This document shows positions 32,801-42,673 of a stretch of 64,000 nucleotides of DNA, piece by piece. The translations under genes and the position numbers were made by a program. Below the pieces are notes generated by a model. It worked only from the letters and a program-made list of their open reading frames with translations, ran no database searches and was not told the origin of the DNA. How positions within the stretch are numbered: the stretch's first letter is position 1; every line of letters begins with the position of its first letter. Location of the stretch: contig OW804094.1 in the NCBI GenBank assembly GCA_942159475.1, positions 13,646,132 to 13,710,131 on the forward strand, written 5' to 3'. The DNA is from Sthenelais limicola. Its lineage: Eukaryota > Annelida > Polychaeta > Phyllodocida > Sigalionidae.

Positions 32801-33977
32801 CGACGTACACATCTTCTGTGATCGTTGTATGGTCACTGCGTAGCTGCATTTTCGCTCGTCCAACAGTATTCAACAGAACTTCTCCGAAGGCGAAGAGTTT
32901 CCTTCCAGGAGTCTCCAATTTCCCATAGGATTTCCTGTAGAACTTCTCTGACATGACTGTCACCTCAGCTCCTGAATCTATAAACCAACACAGCTTTTCA
33001 TCGCCAGTTGTGAGGTTTATGTACCATCCTTGGTCAGCAGGGTGCTTATTACGAGAGGTTTCCACTGCTCCACAAAATGCGTTGCTCCAGGATTCATCGT
33101 CAGATTTACTCTCCTCAGTGAGGTTGTGCACCTTCGCATTCTTGGTCTTGCACACTGAGGAATAATGGCCTTTGCCTTGGCAATGGTAGCATACTGCCTT
33201 GGCCGCAGGACAGTTCTTAATTCCTCGCTCGTGTGTGCCCGCACAATAACCACACTTGATGCTATTGCCGGAGGGTTTGCTGGACTTCGGATTCTTGGGT
33301 TTCTTGATCGGCTTCTGCTGTACCTTATCAATCTTCGAGCTTTTTGTTTCCTGCAACTCATACCTCGTCGTCTCTCGTTGGTACAATATCTCAATGGTAC
33401 GGTCCAGCGTGACGGTCGCATCCGCATCATAGATTTTGGCCTTTGAAATTTCATCGGAGCACGAAAAAGTTAGCTTATCTCGTACGGCATGCTCAAGATA
33501 GTCCACCGGAAATTTACAACTCTGCGCATGTTTTCTTACACTCAACACCCAATTTTCCAGTGACTGGCCTGCTTCCCTCTTCAAATGGTACCAATATTGC
33601 TCCCTTAGCATCAGTTGGGGGTCACGTTTTCCAAAATACTCAGTATATTTTCCAACAATAACATCATATTTCTCCTTATCCTCCTCAGGCAGTCTGTCCC
33701 CACCTGCAGGGTTCTCCCTTTCAGGTAAATAGGTGAAATTTTCAAAAATGTCAATACCATTTTCCCCAATATGGTTTAATAGGAGCCCTATTTTCCTGTC
33801 ATCAGCTTTATTGGTCATGCCTGTGGCTCTAAGATAGATCCCAAATGACCTCTTCCAAATGTTCCATGAATGAGATGGATTCCCCCTATCAACTACTAAG
33901 GTCCCTGGTGGCTTCACTGTTGGAACATCCATAATGATAGGTAGGGGTTGACACAGATATGGCTTAGAGAATTGCAA
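29865..33977 (-). CDS. Gag-Pol polyprotein of compact gypsy element
   Basis: 1370 codons with no internal stop. The Met at residue 16 (MDVPTVKPPG) is a plausible alternative start. In order: a Gag capsid-like region (1-200); two zinc knuckles (CX2CX3HX6C at 242-256 and CX2CX4HX4C at 263-276); aspartic protease DSGA at 334-337; RT with HMDDI at about 631-635, where gypsy elements usually have Y/F at the first place; RNase H about 770-895 (SADASS, TDHKPL, ADTLSR); integrase zinc finger (HDGHQG...CMKC) about 1003-1039; and catalytic D1066, D1120 and E1156 with exact D,D35E spacing. Because Gag and Pol share one frame, the Gag:Pol ratio must be set by processing rather than frameshifting. Confidence 0.96.
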   Translation of the reverse strand: MQFSKPYLCQPLPIIMDVPTVKPPGTLVVDRGNPSHSWNIWKRSFGIYLRATGMTNKADDRKIGLLLNHIGENGIDIFENFTYLPERENPAGGDRLPEEDKEKYDVIVGKYTEYFGKRDPQLMLREQYWYHLKREAGQSLENWVLSVRKHAQSCKFPVDYLEHAVRDKLTFSCSDEISKAKIYDADATVTLDRTIEILYQRETTRYELQETKSSKIDKVQQKPIKKPKNPKSSKPSGNSIKCGYCAGTHERGIKNCPAAKAVCYHCQGKGHYSSVCKTKNAKVHNLTEESKSDDESWSNAFCGAVETSRNKHPADQGWYINLTTGDEKLCWFIDSGAEVTVMSEKFYRKSYGKLETPGRKLFAFGEVLLNTVGRAKMQLRSDHTTITEDVYVVKEDNKLLLGQPAIRKLGLITNIPGAFSIRAVSTAKQPNRGDIQEAAAPPTLNTKEDVVCAYPQLFKGLGKLKGQYTIKLCKDAKPFCLFTPRRVPLPLMDKVREEIDKLVCQEVIQAVDEPTDWCSPIVVVPKTDGNVRLCVDLTRLNQAVQREVHAMKRVKETLGKISSGFIYSKLDANSGFHQIELSPESAKLTTFITPFGRYMYKRLPYGISSAPEHFQKRMDKELAGLEGILCHMDDILVIGRSKEEHDKRLDAVLRVLDRAGLTLNLAKCLIAQNELKYLGQIVDGNGLRKDPSKVKAIVDMPEPEDVPDVRRLLGMVNQQSKFIPNLAELTEPIRALLQKDSHWTWDKPQQEAFRGLKEEIISERVLALYSPKKETIVSADASSFGLGAALRQRQDDGNLRVVAYASRSMTNTECRYAQIEKEALATTWALEHWSDLLVGMRFEIETDHKPLVPLFSTKLIDELPIRIQRFRMRLMRYDYQICHVPGNDLVVADTLSRAPQSEADNEELQEATEAYVNAVLVCLPASDQRLEEIRKETSNDDTLKVVAYYVEHGWPREKTKVHGEIAKYWFERGNISLHDGLLMRGHQLVIPQVLKVDILCRLHDGHQGITKTKQNAASSVWWPGITRDIEISVRDCMKCEKFRRERVEPMKGTEFPERPWSMVGSDFFCYNGDMFLLVVDYYSRDIEVCAVSKNVNTAESISKLKKVFAHHGIPDVFMSDNAPQYASKEFEQFAENWGFTNTTLSPRYAQSNGEAERAVQLLKTFLNKCSDEYLALLMYRNTPQYNGFSPAQLSMGRRLKTRVPCHPEELLPSTPDPILLRRKEKQYRAQMKINYDKRHRVKEANELSPGDKVWLPDLKTNGQIVGRAHTPRSYVIATPRGIVRRNRRMTRRQGNEEQLPKIDMSKPITLEEVPPMRHWEKEEQVPEPQSQPAERETKLTEPETETRSESTPQRRSNRARVPTKRLIEAM

Positions 33978-34226
33978 AGATCTCAGATCTACTAACAGTT
34001 CATATAATATACCTCTGATTCAAGAAAGTCAGTTGCAATCACAAGGAAATGGAGTAGAAAGTTCTATAGGCACATATGCATGAAAGTTCTAGAAGCACAT
34101 GGCATGCATGTTGTTATGATGGGTATATGGAGCTATCATCAGCTGTCATCAATACAAACAGTACCTACAGTTGCTTGCTTGCTTCCCCTTGTTTCTCTAG
34201 GTCTCCTAGATGTTCATTCCTTTCTT

Positions 34227-34246
34227 GAATCCCACTTCTGACACCA
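34227..34246 (-). promoter_or_regulatory. tRNA-Leu primer-binding site
   Basis: It directly adjoins the 5' LTR. The minus strand reads TGGTGTCAGAAGTGGGATTC, the exact complement of the 3' end (including CCA) of an animal tRNA-Leu as I recall it. The plus strand shows the tRNA-sense version, GAATCCCACTTCTGACACCA. Confidence 0.8.
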
Positions 34247-34407
34247 TGTTGTATTCTCAGAATACCTTTAGAATGATAACAATAACACGAGGTATGTTGC
34301 AAGCCATATGTTGGGTCCAAGACAGTGTATGAAGAATAGTACAGAGCAAATGTTTCTTTGGTTAACAATATAGCCACGAGGTGGCAGCACCGGGACGGCT
34401 CTCCACA
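34247..34407 (-). repeat. 5' LTR of compact gypsy element
   Basis: 161 bp and identical to 29477-29637. It is followed outward by the CCACC target duplication at 34408-34412. Confidence 0.95.
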
Positions 34408-35124
34408 CCACCCCTGATAATAAAAAAGGTTTTGGTGCTTTGGTTTGGAAACATTTTGATTCAAAATTAAATACATCTGTGACAGTTGGAAAAGGGGCCA
34501 GTCAAGCGCATATTTTGGATATATATTGAAACTTTATTTTCATTTTGATGTACATAAGGTTTATATGAAAAATTAGACTCTGGTCTCGGCCAGGGACAGT
34601 TCTTCCGACGGGACCTTCTCCATCTAAATAGTAAATATACACATAGCAAAGAATAGAGTAAAATAAAATGATGAATAAAATACATTTGCGTAGGTTTCAC
34701 AAACATGGTGTGGGCTAGTTAGCCTTGCAGTATGGTCAAATAAGTGTTGAAGCAAGACTCACATGCTTACGTAAGTATAAGTGCTTATTGTCATAATATC
34801 ATTACCTAGGAATAAGAAAGTGATTTATGTATGTATGTATAATAGTTTTATTTCCAGAAAATCATCACAGTTACAATGCATCATGGATAAAGACATACAA
34901 TTGTTATTATATTCCGAACCATCTGTGAAATCACAGATCTTCCAGATCTCCCTGAATTACAAAATTTGACTGATCAATGGTAGTAATCCTTAAGTATTCC
35001 AAGGCCTCCCTCTCCCACCTCCCACAGCTCTACTCTTTCAATTCCTTCTTTCTTTTCCCCTCTCTATCGGTCCTTCCCTCTACCTCTCCCCCTCCTCCCT
35101 CTCCCTTGATTTAGATATCTCTTA

Positions 35125-35236
35125 TGGGTCAGATTTTCAGAAAATGTACAATTCGCCTTCACCAGTCGTCTCAAATAAACCATATCTAAGGCAAGACAAG
35201 TGCTGTCAATTGTGCTTTCCTAGACGATCTGACCCA
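35125..35236. repeat. short MITE family 1, TA target, absent from copy B
   Basis: A 112-bp element with TGGGTCAG...CTGACCCA ends is flanked by TA (35123-35124 and 35237-35238). Copy B (about 51088) has the uninterrupted empty site with one TA. This is direct evidence of a TA-targeted insertion after duplication. Confidence 0.85.
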
Positions 35237-35578
35237 TATAATCATCCTACTCTCCCTCACCAATATCACAAATTGTATAAATGGTCTATGAAAACCAAAT
35301 GCATGATGGGTAAGGTGGAGACTTATGTTATGTAAACATGTATAGCACATGTATATTGACATTAGATTATTGATGAATATTCCATGCTAAAGATGGTATG
35401 ATTTCTATAGATTTTAGACTGTACCATTACTCCCATAATTCCATGCGAATCAAGATTCAAAATGGCGGTTATGCAAATCCCCTATTAATTCAGAAGTATG
35501 GCTTCTATTTGTACGCCACCCTTAGGTGCAAATAAATAATTGAATTGAATTTCCTATTATTCGAATTGAACTGCTTGG

Positions 35579-36855
35579 TCAAGTTATCAGAAAATGTACA
35601 ATTCGCCTTCACCAATCCTCTCAAATAAGCCAAATTTAAGACAAAATTGAGCTTCAAAATGCAGTTTAAAGGCAAACGCTACTATCTAGTGGAAAATGAA
35701 AATAAATGTCATTTTTCTGAAACTTTGGTATTTGATTCTTGAAGTGTTTCTGGTCATAAAGATGGAAAAAAATCAATGGGTCACCGTGCTCATTTTTAAA
35801 TTACAGTGCTTCAAAATTTGGTATATCAAAATAACCAATGAGGACCAAAAGGGGGACTCATTTTTCAGTACCTCGACTTGATAGTTCATATTTGCTATTT
35901 ATATTCACTCAATTTAAGTATAGTTAACAGTTTTGGAGAGAGTATTGTTTGGCCAATAATTCTATGCCTCTTTTTTATAAAGTGAATTGTTATTTCTATT
36001 CTGAAAACAACAAATACCTGATGCAAATTTTAAATTAAAAACTCGAAAAAACGCACTATTTTTCACTTTTTTTTTATAAAAACAATTTTTTTTCTCCCCA
36101 TCAAAATTAAATGTCATTTTTCTGATACTTTAGTACATGATTCTTGAAGTATGTGGGTTCATAAAACTGGAAAAAAAATAATGGGTCGCCGTGCTCGTTT
36201 CTGAATTATAGAGCGTTGAAACATGGCTAACAACTCAAAAATCTGCTGCTTTCAAAGTGTTCTATATTTCCTAAACATGTCTATTTCAGACAGCTACAAT
36301 TATTTTTTTTAACGTGATGACATACATTTTTTTCCTTTATATATTTAGAATATTACCTGCACTATATGTGTAGAAAATCTTGGGACAATAGGAGTTTCCG
36401 TTTTTGTTTTAGTCCCAAAACCGTGAAAGAAAAATGCAGCATTCCCCAATAGACTTGCATAGTAAATGGGTACAACTGAGAGTACCCACAGCTAGCAGTA
36501 TTTCCCAAACATGTTTATTTCAGACAGCTACAACTTTTTTTTAAACGCGATGACATGTATTTTTTTTCCTTTTTATCTGTAGTATATAACCTAAACTATA
36601 TGTGTAGAAAATTTTGGGACAATAGGAGTAGCCATTAATTGTTTGTTTTATTCTATAAAATGTGAAGAAATGGGCCGTTTTCTCATAGACTGCAATGCTA
36701 AAGGAAAAGTCCGTAAAATGCCCGCATATTTGGTACATGGAAAAGGGGGGCGTGGCAGTGAATAGTAGCGTTTGCCTTTAAGATAGCTGAACTGGTACTT
36801 TAATTTGAAAGATGTGTAGAACTGCAGATTGTCCATTTTCTGAAAATCTGACCCA
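35579..36855. repeat. MITE family 1 interrupted by a TTAA element
   Basis: The ends (TCAGAAAATGTACAATTCGC and TTTTCTGAAAATCTGACCCA) are family 1. It contains the nested insertion 35670-36777. The corresponding copy at 51810-51975 lacks that insertion and is otherwise nearly the same. Confidence 0.75.
35670..36777. mobile_element. non-autonomous TTAA-target transposon (piggyBac-like)
   Basis: 1108 bp with near-perfect termini AGGCAAACGCTACTAT and ATAGTAGCGTTTGCCT. It is flanked by TTAA duplications (35666-35669 and 36778-36781). Copy B keeps the empty site, a single TTAA, at about 51896-51899. TTAA target choice is the hallmark of piggyBac, though the AGGC terminus is not its usual CCY start. 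It encodes no transposase. Internally two blocks are duplicated: about 35695-35810 with 36104-36215, and about 36272-36400 with 36506-36640. Confidence 0.88.
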
Positions 36856-37010
36856 TAACTGAAGCTGGACTGGATGTAACACAATGAAGGGATGAGGTGG
36901 GTTCAGCGGGATGAACTTTCCATTTTATTCCAACAAAACAAACAAGTAATATTTAGCAAATAAAAGAAACATCTTCACATGTTGACTAGTTGAGTTGAAA
37001 TGGTAGTATA

Positions 37011-37250
37011 TGAGGGTGAAATTTCCAGAAAATGCACAATTCACATTCAGAAACGCTCCCAAATAACCCAAATTTAATACAAAAACCAGACTCAAAACAC
37101 AATTCAACATAACCAAACACATCCTTTGAATTGACCCAATACCGAATATACTCAGATATACCTAGTATCTATCATTATTCCAGTCGAATTTAGCAGAATT
37201 TACTCAATGTGTGGAGCTGCCAATTGTACATTTTCTGGTGATCTGACCCA
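37011..37250. repeat. degraded MITE family 1
   Basis: The ends TGAGGGTGAAATTTCCAGAA and TTTTCTGGTGATCTGACCCA are shared with copy B (52141-52378), so it predates the duplication. Confidence 0.6.
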
Positions 37251-37338
37251 TGAGTTGTGTGCCCCAAAGCAACCAGGTAATATGGTAATTAGGTGATGAT
37301 AACGTGATATGAAACAAGCCCCTCTATAATCTCCTCTA

Positions 37339-37573
37339 GGGTCAGATTGTCAGAAAATGTACAATTCACCTTCACCAATTCTTTCAAATAACCTAAATTT
37401 AAGTGAAAAGTGACGTTCAAAATGCAGTTTAACACAATGAAAGATATTCCTTTAACCAACACAATGCCAAAGATACTCAGATACACCCATTATTTATAAT
37501 TTTTCTGTCTAATTTAACAAAAGTTACCAAATTTGTAGAGCTGCCGATTGTGCATTTTCTGACAATCTGACCC
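37339..37573. repeat. MITE family 1 inserted only in copy A
   Basis: A 235-bp element with GGGTCAGATTGTCAG ends inverted at the right. It is flanked by TCTA on both sides (37335-37338 and 37574-37577). Copy B at about 52488 has a single uninterrupted TCTA. The duplication can also be read as TA with two extra terminal bases. Confidence 0.8.
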
Positions 37574-38182
37574 TCTAATGTAAAATGAGTAATAGCTGTA
37601 CAAAGTACAGATCTTCTGTATACCCCTGAATTAGGAACTATACATATATGTTGTATATCAATAAATAAATGGTTCTATGGACGGAACCGTATCAAAGTAA
37701 TATACTATATACATCATGATTTGTGAAAAGATAAGTTTTTTATTTGAGTATGAAAATGAGTACAGTTGAGTGTTGTGTAAGTAAAAAAGACAAAAAATTT
37801 AATAGATTAACATACCACACTATGATACAACGAGGTACCATTTCTTCCGGCTGTTACCAGAATTAGCTAGAATTTGGAAAAAATCTAGTAAAACAAATTA
37901 AATAAGTAAGTGACTTAGGAATAAAATGACTAAAAAAGGATGATTAATTTAATTAATTAATCTGATAAATCAATCGAGCAGTACAGCACAACTTTTACAT
38001 CATAGGAGCATCTAATCGAGCAATACAGCGCAACTTTTACATCTCAAACTGAAAGTTAAGTCTTAGTTAACAATCAATCATATTATACTTGTATGAGTCA
38101 AACTATAGAGTTTACATGTGTTCTTGAATGAGAAGAAGACATTTGTTATACAATAAAGCGATATATTAGGCGACAACAAATA

Positions 38183-38695
38183 TGTGATGTGTTTTGGGAA
38201 AATGAGTCATGAGTCGCAAAAAATCGATTTTGAGATATCACCATATCTGAAAAGATGAGATCAGGCCGATTCTAATGATAGTAAACATAAGGACGTCTTA
38301 TGAATATTTCTATATTTTTTTAAATTTTTTTTTTGACGATTTTATTTTGACAGCTTCTCCAGCGTTGGACGCGAGAACAGGCGTCTTACAAAACGTACAA
38401 GGTTTTCGTCCTGCTGCTGTATACTAAACTACTGAATATTTTTAAGTTGATATTTTCATATTTGACAGAAAAAGTTTGCAAAATTGTTGGGAGGACAATT
38501 AATAATAAAGTAGCTAAATATACTCTATAGGATGACCTTAAAAAGGCAAGGATATATTTGATACACTATCTTGAAATTTGGTAAATGTATTCATTCTGCA
38601 AGCAGGGTTAAGCACCCTAAAAATGCAAACATTCCAACAAAGACATCCTGTGAAAAAATCGCTTTGTATAATATAAAATTTGCGACCACATCACA
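38183..38695. repeat. MITE family 2, large copy
   Basis: The left end is TGTGATGTGTTTTGGGAAAA; the right end near 38695 is CGACCACATCACAT. The interior has about 110 bp of extra sequence around 38340-38450 not seen in other copies. Confidence 0.5.
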
Positions 38696-39458
38696 TATAT
38701 TATAAATGCAGAAACAGTAAACGTAAACATGTTACAATAAAGTACATTATAATAGCATCATTCTTCTAGCACTCATGAGAAAGTGAATTTAAGAACATTG
38801 AAGTTTTCAAATTTCCCTTAACAAAATATGATAATTATTGTGATGTGTCACAGAAAAATTAGTAACTAAAACATGGATTTTGAGATACCATCTTGTTTTA
38901 AAAGATGGAACTAGGCTGACTCCAAACATGTTAACCATTGTTGATATAGACCTGTATAGTAGTTTGTATAACATAACTTTTCATAGGTTCTAGGTATGCC
39001 CTGGTAGGTCTGGATTAAATTCCATGAGGCCATCCCCTTTTTGTCTAACTTATAAACAAATAAAATATAGATATTGTCGATATTATGTTATTATTAAAAT
39101 GAATGGTGACCATTTTTGTTTTTGATTTTTGACACGGAAGGAGTCATATTTCAGCTAGGCAACAGTGATTGTCGTGTTCAGCACACCCAAATTATCCAGA
39201 AAAGTGCTGGTGCACCTTTGCACTAAAAAATGGTCCTAGGATTGAGAATTTTCTCCTCTGTTGCCTAGTCTATTATATACAAATACAGTTGAAGATAACC
39301 AAGTACATTTTCTTACTCAAAGAAATACCAAATATATACAGATAATCCTTGTATGCCTTGTATTTATCATATTAAGCAGAATAAACTAAATGTGTAGAAT
39401 TGTTGATTGTACATTTCAATAACGTCCTAATCAATAATATACAAGGGAAATAATGAGT

Positions 39459-39559
39459 GTGCCGTCGGTAGTGCAATTGTGCAGTCGGTGGTGCAGTTGT
39501 GGGCTTGGTGATGCAGTTGTGGGCTTGGTGGTGCAGTTGTGGGCTTGGTGGTTCAGTTG
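39459..39559. repeat. 20-bp tandem repeat, copy A
   Basis: About five units of GTGCAGTTGTGGGCTTGGTG. The paralogue (54228-54350) has about six, more varied, units. It lies immediately 3' (minus strand) of the small exon at 39571-39624. Confidence 0.8.
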
Positions 39560-39570
39560 CCCTAATTTAC

Positions 39571-39624
39571 CTGTTGGACTCAACCCATTAGAGCCATTTA
39601 GCGTGCTGAAAGCAATGCCATGCA
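39571..39624 (-). CDS. candidate 54-bp micro-exon, copy A
   Basis: A textbook acceptor (TTATTTGCTCTTGTTTCAG) and an ACAG|GTAAAT donor define a 54-bp minus-strand exon. It has only one open frame (HGIAFSTLNGSNGLSPT). It is preserved with both splice sites in copy B (54360-54413), where four codons differ in sense. Its phase does not match the MTBD exon at 41298-41474, so it is not the directly adjoining dynein exon. The gene is unknown. Confidence 0.35.
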
Positions 39625-39772
39625 CTGAAACAAGAGCAAATAAATCATTTAATGAATTATAAGTCAATACTACTGTAAGAATGGTGAAACAAATATTCAT
39701 AATTAACACAAGATGGTGGGAGCTGTAGAGTCCCTTAACTGTCTTTCAGAAGCATTGCAGAGGGTCCCCTAA

Positions 39773-40005
39773 TGGGTCAGATTTTCAGAAAATGTACGTT
39801 TGGCAGCTGTACACATTTAGTAAATTAGGCTAAATTAGGCTGCAATTTGGTCAATACTAGGTAAATTTGAGTATATTGGGCATTGCATTGATTCTAGCAA
39901 TCTGGTTAGGTTGAACTGTATTTTGAACTTTATTTTTGTCTGAAACCTGGGTTATTTATGAGGAATGCTGAAGGTGACTTGTACATTTTCCAGCAATTTC
40001 ACCCA
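39773..40005. repeat. MITE family 1 shared by both copies (A)
   Basis: It starts TGGGTCAGATTTTCAGAAAA and ends ACATTTTCCAGCAATTTCAC followed by CCA. The paralogous copy is at 54553-54775, so this insertion predates the duplication. Confidence 0.7.
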
Positions 40006-40020
40006 AATATATGATTTATG

Positions 40021-40047
40021 GATATCTCTAAATCATTTAGAGATATC
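40021..40047. repeat. perfect 13-bp hairpin, copy A
   Basis: GATATCTCTAAAT and ATTTAGAGATATC flank a single C. Similar shorter GATATC motifs continue to about 40130. It is conserved at 54792-54818 in copy B. Confidence 0.75.
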
Positions 40048-40313
40048 ACTATGATTTTGATTTAAAGATATCTATAATGAATTATTGATATCACTAATAG
40101 GGTTTAGTGATATCAAAAAAGGATTCAGTGATACAAAGAAAATTATCCAGAAATTCTACCCGCTAGTACTTTTGCTTGCTCTACTTATTTTATTGTCTGT
40201 TTTTGTTCTTATAGTTGTCATTTTTCTCACCTTGAATGACACTGCATGCCCACCAACCACCCATCCTTCACTCCTCCCATGTGTTAGTGTTTGATACCTG
40301 ACTGCCTACCTGC

Positions 40314-40356
40314 CTAGTGTGTGTGTAGCCTTGAGGCAAGGCTACACACACACTAG
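40314..40356. repeat. perfect 20-bp palindrome with 3-nt loop
   Basis: Arms CTAGTGTGTGTGTAGCCTTG and its exact reverse complement surround AGG. It lies in about 600 bp (40133-40725) present in copy A but missing from copy B. It is followed by AGGCAGTGG-type short repeats. Confidence 0.8.
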
Positions 40357-41297
40357 TGGCAGGCAGTGGTAGGCAGTGGCAGGCAGCGGGAGGGGCAGTG
40401 GCTGGTGAGTGAGTGTAGTGTGTGAGTGAAGGTGCAGTGTGTATGAGAGCTCCGACAGGGGTGGGATTCTAAACCAATCTTTATATTTAAAATTGCAACT
40501 TTCCTGTACCAGATTATACATAAGTCGTCCCCTAAAAAGGCATGAAGAGGAACAAAACTTGCCATTCAGATGATGTAATGGTACCCATTTAGATGGGAAA
40601 ACATAAAAAACAGGTCGATGGGTGTGAGTTCTGTCTAACTGAGAATACCAGGGGTAATGGAGCAACGAAAGGAGGTTTAAAGGTGGTCTAAATCCGCCCT
40701 ATAGGGGGCGGGGGCGGTTGCGCTTGGTCAAGATGAGACAAGGACTTTCAGCTCCCACTACTTTTAGAAGCGGGAGCAAGTAGCGGAACGTAGCCACTTC
40801 AATAAGGCAGTTGCACGTGCCACTGCGCATGTCTACTGCAGTGCATGCGGGGATAGATTTTGTTCAAATCTGACATACAAATATTTGGCAACATTTTTAT
40901 CAAAAATTGCAAGAATGTTTTCAGAAATATCACAGGTTGTATAAATGATCTATGAAAACCAAATGCATGATGGGAAATACAGGGACTTGGGTCATGGAAA
41001 CATGTATAAAACATAGACATTGACATTAGAGCATGGATAAATATTCCATGCTGAACATGGCATGTTTTCTATAGACTCACATAATGCCATGCAAATCAAG
41101 ATTCAAAATGGCCGCTATGTAAATCCCCTATTCATACATGTTTGATTTGAAACAGCTACTTCCTGTTACTTCTAAAGTAGCGGGAGCAAAGAAGTGGGAG
41201 TAGTAGCGGGAGAAGTAGCCGGGCAGTGGAATCCAGGCTTAAATGTGGAATACATGTCCCAATACCAATCGGTATTGAACTGTTATCAACAACTCAC

Positions 41298-41474
41298 CCA
41301 TTTGCCAAAGGCTGCAGCACTTAGCGACACACTGCTGAGTCTGGCTAGCTCAATATTTTCCATACGCTTCTTGGCTCCCTCAACTAATGCCGCATCCAGT
41401 TTACTTACGTCAGCTCCTGCCATCTGCTCCAGAAACCCATGGGAACTTATCACCTTCATTGCATATCTCCACTC
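41298..41474 (-). CDS. dynein heavy chain stalk/MTBD exon 2, copy A
   Basis: 177 bp (59 codons, phase 0 at both ends) lies between a TTATTTATTCAAAG-side acceptor ending TTTTCCAG and an AAATGG|GTGAGT donor. The peptide starts EWRYAMKVISSHGFLEQM and ends SSVSLSAAAFGKW. This matches the second half of the dynein microtubule-binding domain and the start of coiled coil 2, where the family has a FL-x-L...AAxxLCxWV pattern. With the exon at 42674-42793 it would supply the tip that grips tubulin. Both splice sites are intact. The rest of the dynein gene was not found nearby. Confidence 0.75.
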
Positions 41475-41759
41475 CTGGAAAACAAGTTTTATTTATTCAA
41501 AGTTATTATTAACACCAAAACTGTAATAAAGACAAGTGGAGGATAATATATTGCGCTGAGGTAGTTTATTCAATTAGATACCAACGTTTCGGAGTTCACA
41601 TGACTTCTTCTTCAGGAAGGTTTTTTTTATTTTTAATTGCTTGCTCCTTTATTATATGCAAGTTCCATTTGAGGGGTGCAAAAGGTCGGGTGCAATAAAA
41701 ATACAGAGTTGTCTAGAGTAGCATTGCAGTACACTGGAAATTGTCCCTTTAACTTGGAT

Positions 41760-42591
41760 AGGACAATATTCTCCTGGACAATATACCCCTGGACAATATA
41801 CCCCTAGGACAATATCCCCCTGGACATTATCCCCCTGGACATTATCCCCCTAGGGCAAAATCCCCCTGGACAATATCCCCAGAGGACAATATACCCCTAG
41901 GACAATATACCCCTGGGACAATATCCCCCTGTACAATATCCCTTTTGACAATTTCCCCCTGGACAATATCCCCTTCGACAATATCCCCCTAGGACATTAT
42001 CCCCCAAGGGCAAAATCCCCCTGGAAAATATCCCCCTAGGACAGAATCCCCCTGGACAATATCCCCCTAGGACATTATCCCCCAAAGGCAAAATCCCCCT
42101 AGGACAGTATCCCCCTGGACAATATACCCCTGGACAATATCCCCCTGGACAATATCCCCCTGGACAATATACCCCTGGGACAATATCCCCCTAGGACAGT
42201 ATCCCCCTAGGACAATATCCCCCTGGAAAATATCCCCCTAGGATAATATCTCCCTGGACAATATACCCCTGGGACAATATCCCCCTAGGACAATATACCT
42301 CTAGGACAATATCCCCCTGGGACAATATACCCCGGGACAATATCCCCCTGGATAATATCCCCCTAGGACAGTATCCCCCTAGGACAATATCCCCCTGGAA
42401 AATATCCCCCTAGGATAATATCTCCCTGGACAATATACCTCTGGGACAATACACCCCTAGGACAATATACCCCTAGGACAATATACCCCTAGGACAATAT
42501 CCCTCTAGGACAATATCCTCCTGGACAATATCCCCCTGGACAATATACCCCTAGGGCAATATGCCCCTAGGATAATATCTCCCTAGGACAT
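41760..42591. repeat. 15/16-bp minisatellite (GGACAATATCCCCCTA), copy A
   Basis: About 55 variant units of GGACAATATCCCCCTA lie in the intron between the two dynein exons. Variants swap CCCCCT for ACCCCT, CATTAT for CAATAT, and lose or gain one base. A minus-strand open frame inside it (ILSRGI-type repeats) is an artefact. Confidence 0.92.
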
Positions 42592-42673
42592 ATTCATATT
42601 CATGTTGGTTCAGACAGATTAAGAAACTATATTGTATGCCCTTATAATGATAGAGTAATCCTATTTGCCCCAC

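Larger units (their letters stand above)
29477..34407 (-). mobile_element. compact Ty3/gypsy retrotransposon with 161-bp LTRs
   Basis: A 4931-bp element in minus orientation. LTRs 29477-29637 and 34247-34407 are identical by eye. The 5-bp target duplication CCACC is at 29472-29476 and 34408-34412. A purine tract (AAAAAGGGAGA on the minus strand) abuts the 3' LTR. A tRNA-Leu primer site abuts the 5' LTR. One uninterrupted Gag-Pol frame fills the interior and no env is present. Domain order with integrase last places it in Ty3/gypsy. The HMDD RT motif and the two-knuckle Gag resemble invertebrate Mag/K02A2.6-type elements (recollection, not searched). Confidence 0.95.

Noticed and set aside
40085..40294. 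Plus-strand frame with a hydrophobic run like a transmembrane helix
   Set aside because: T-rich DNA produces such runs by chance. It spans the GATATC repeat and lacks clear splice sites and a copy B partner.
41760..42591. Could the regular array be a CRISPR?
   Set aside because: Units are contiguous 15/16-mers with no unique spacers, and the setting is eukaryotic.
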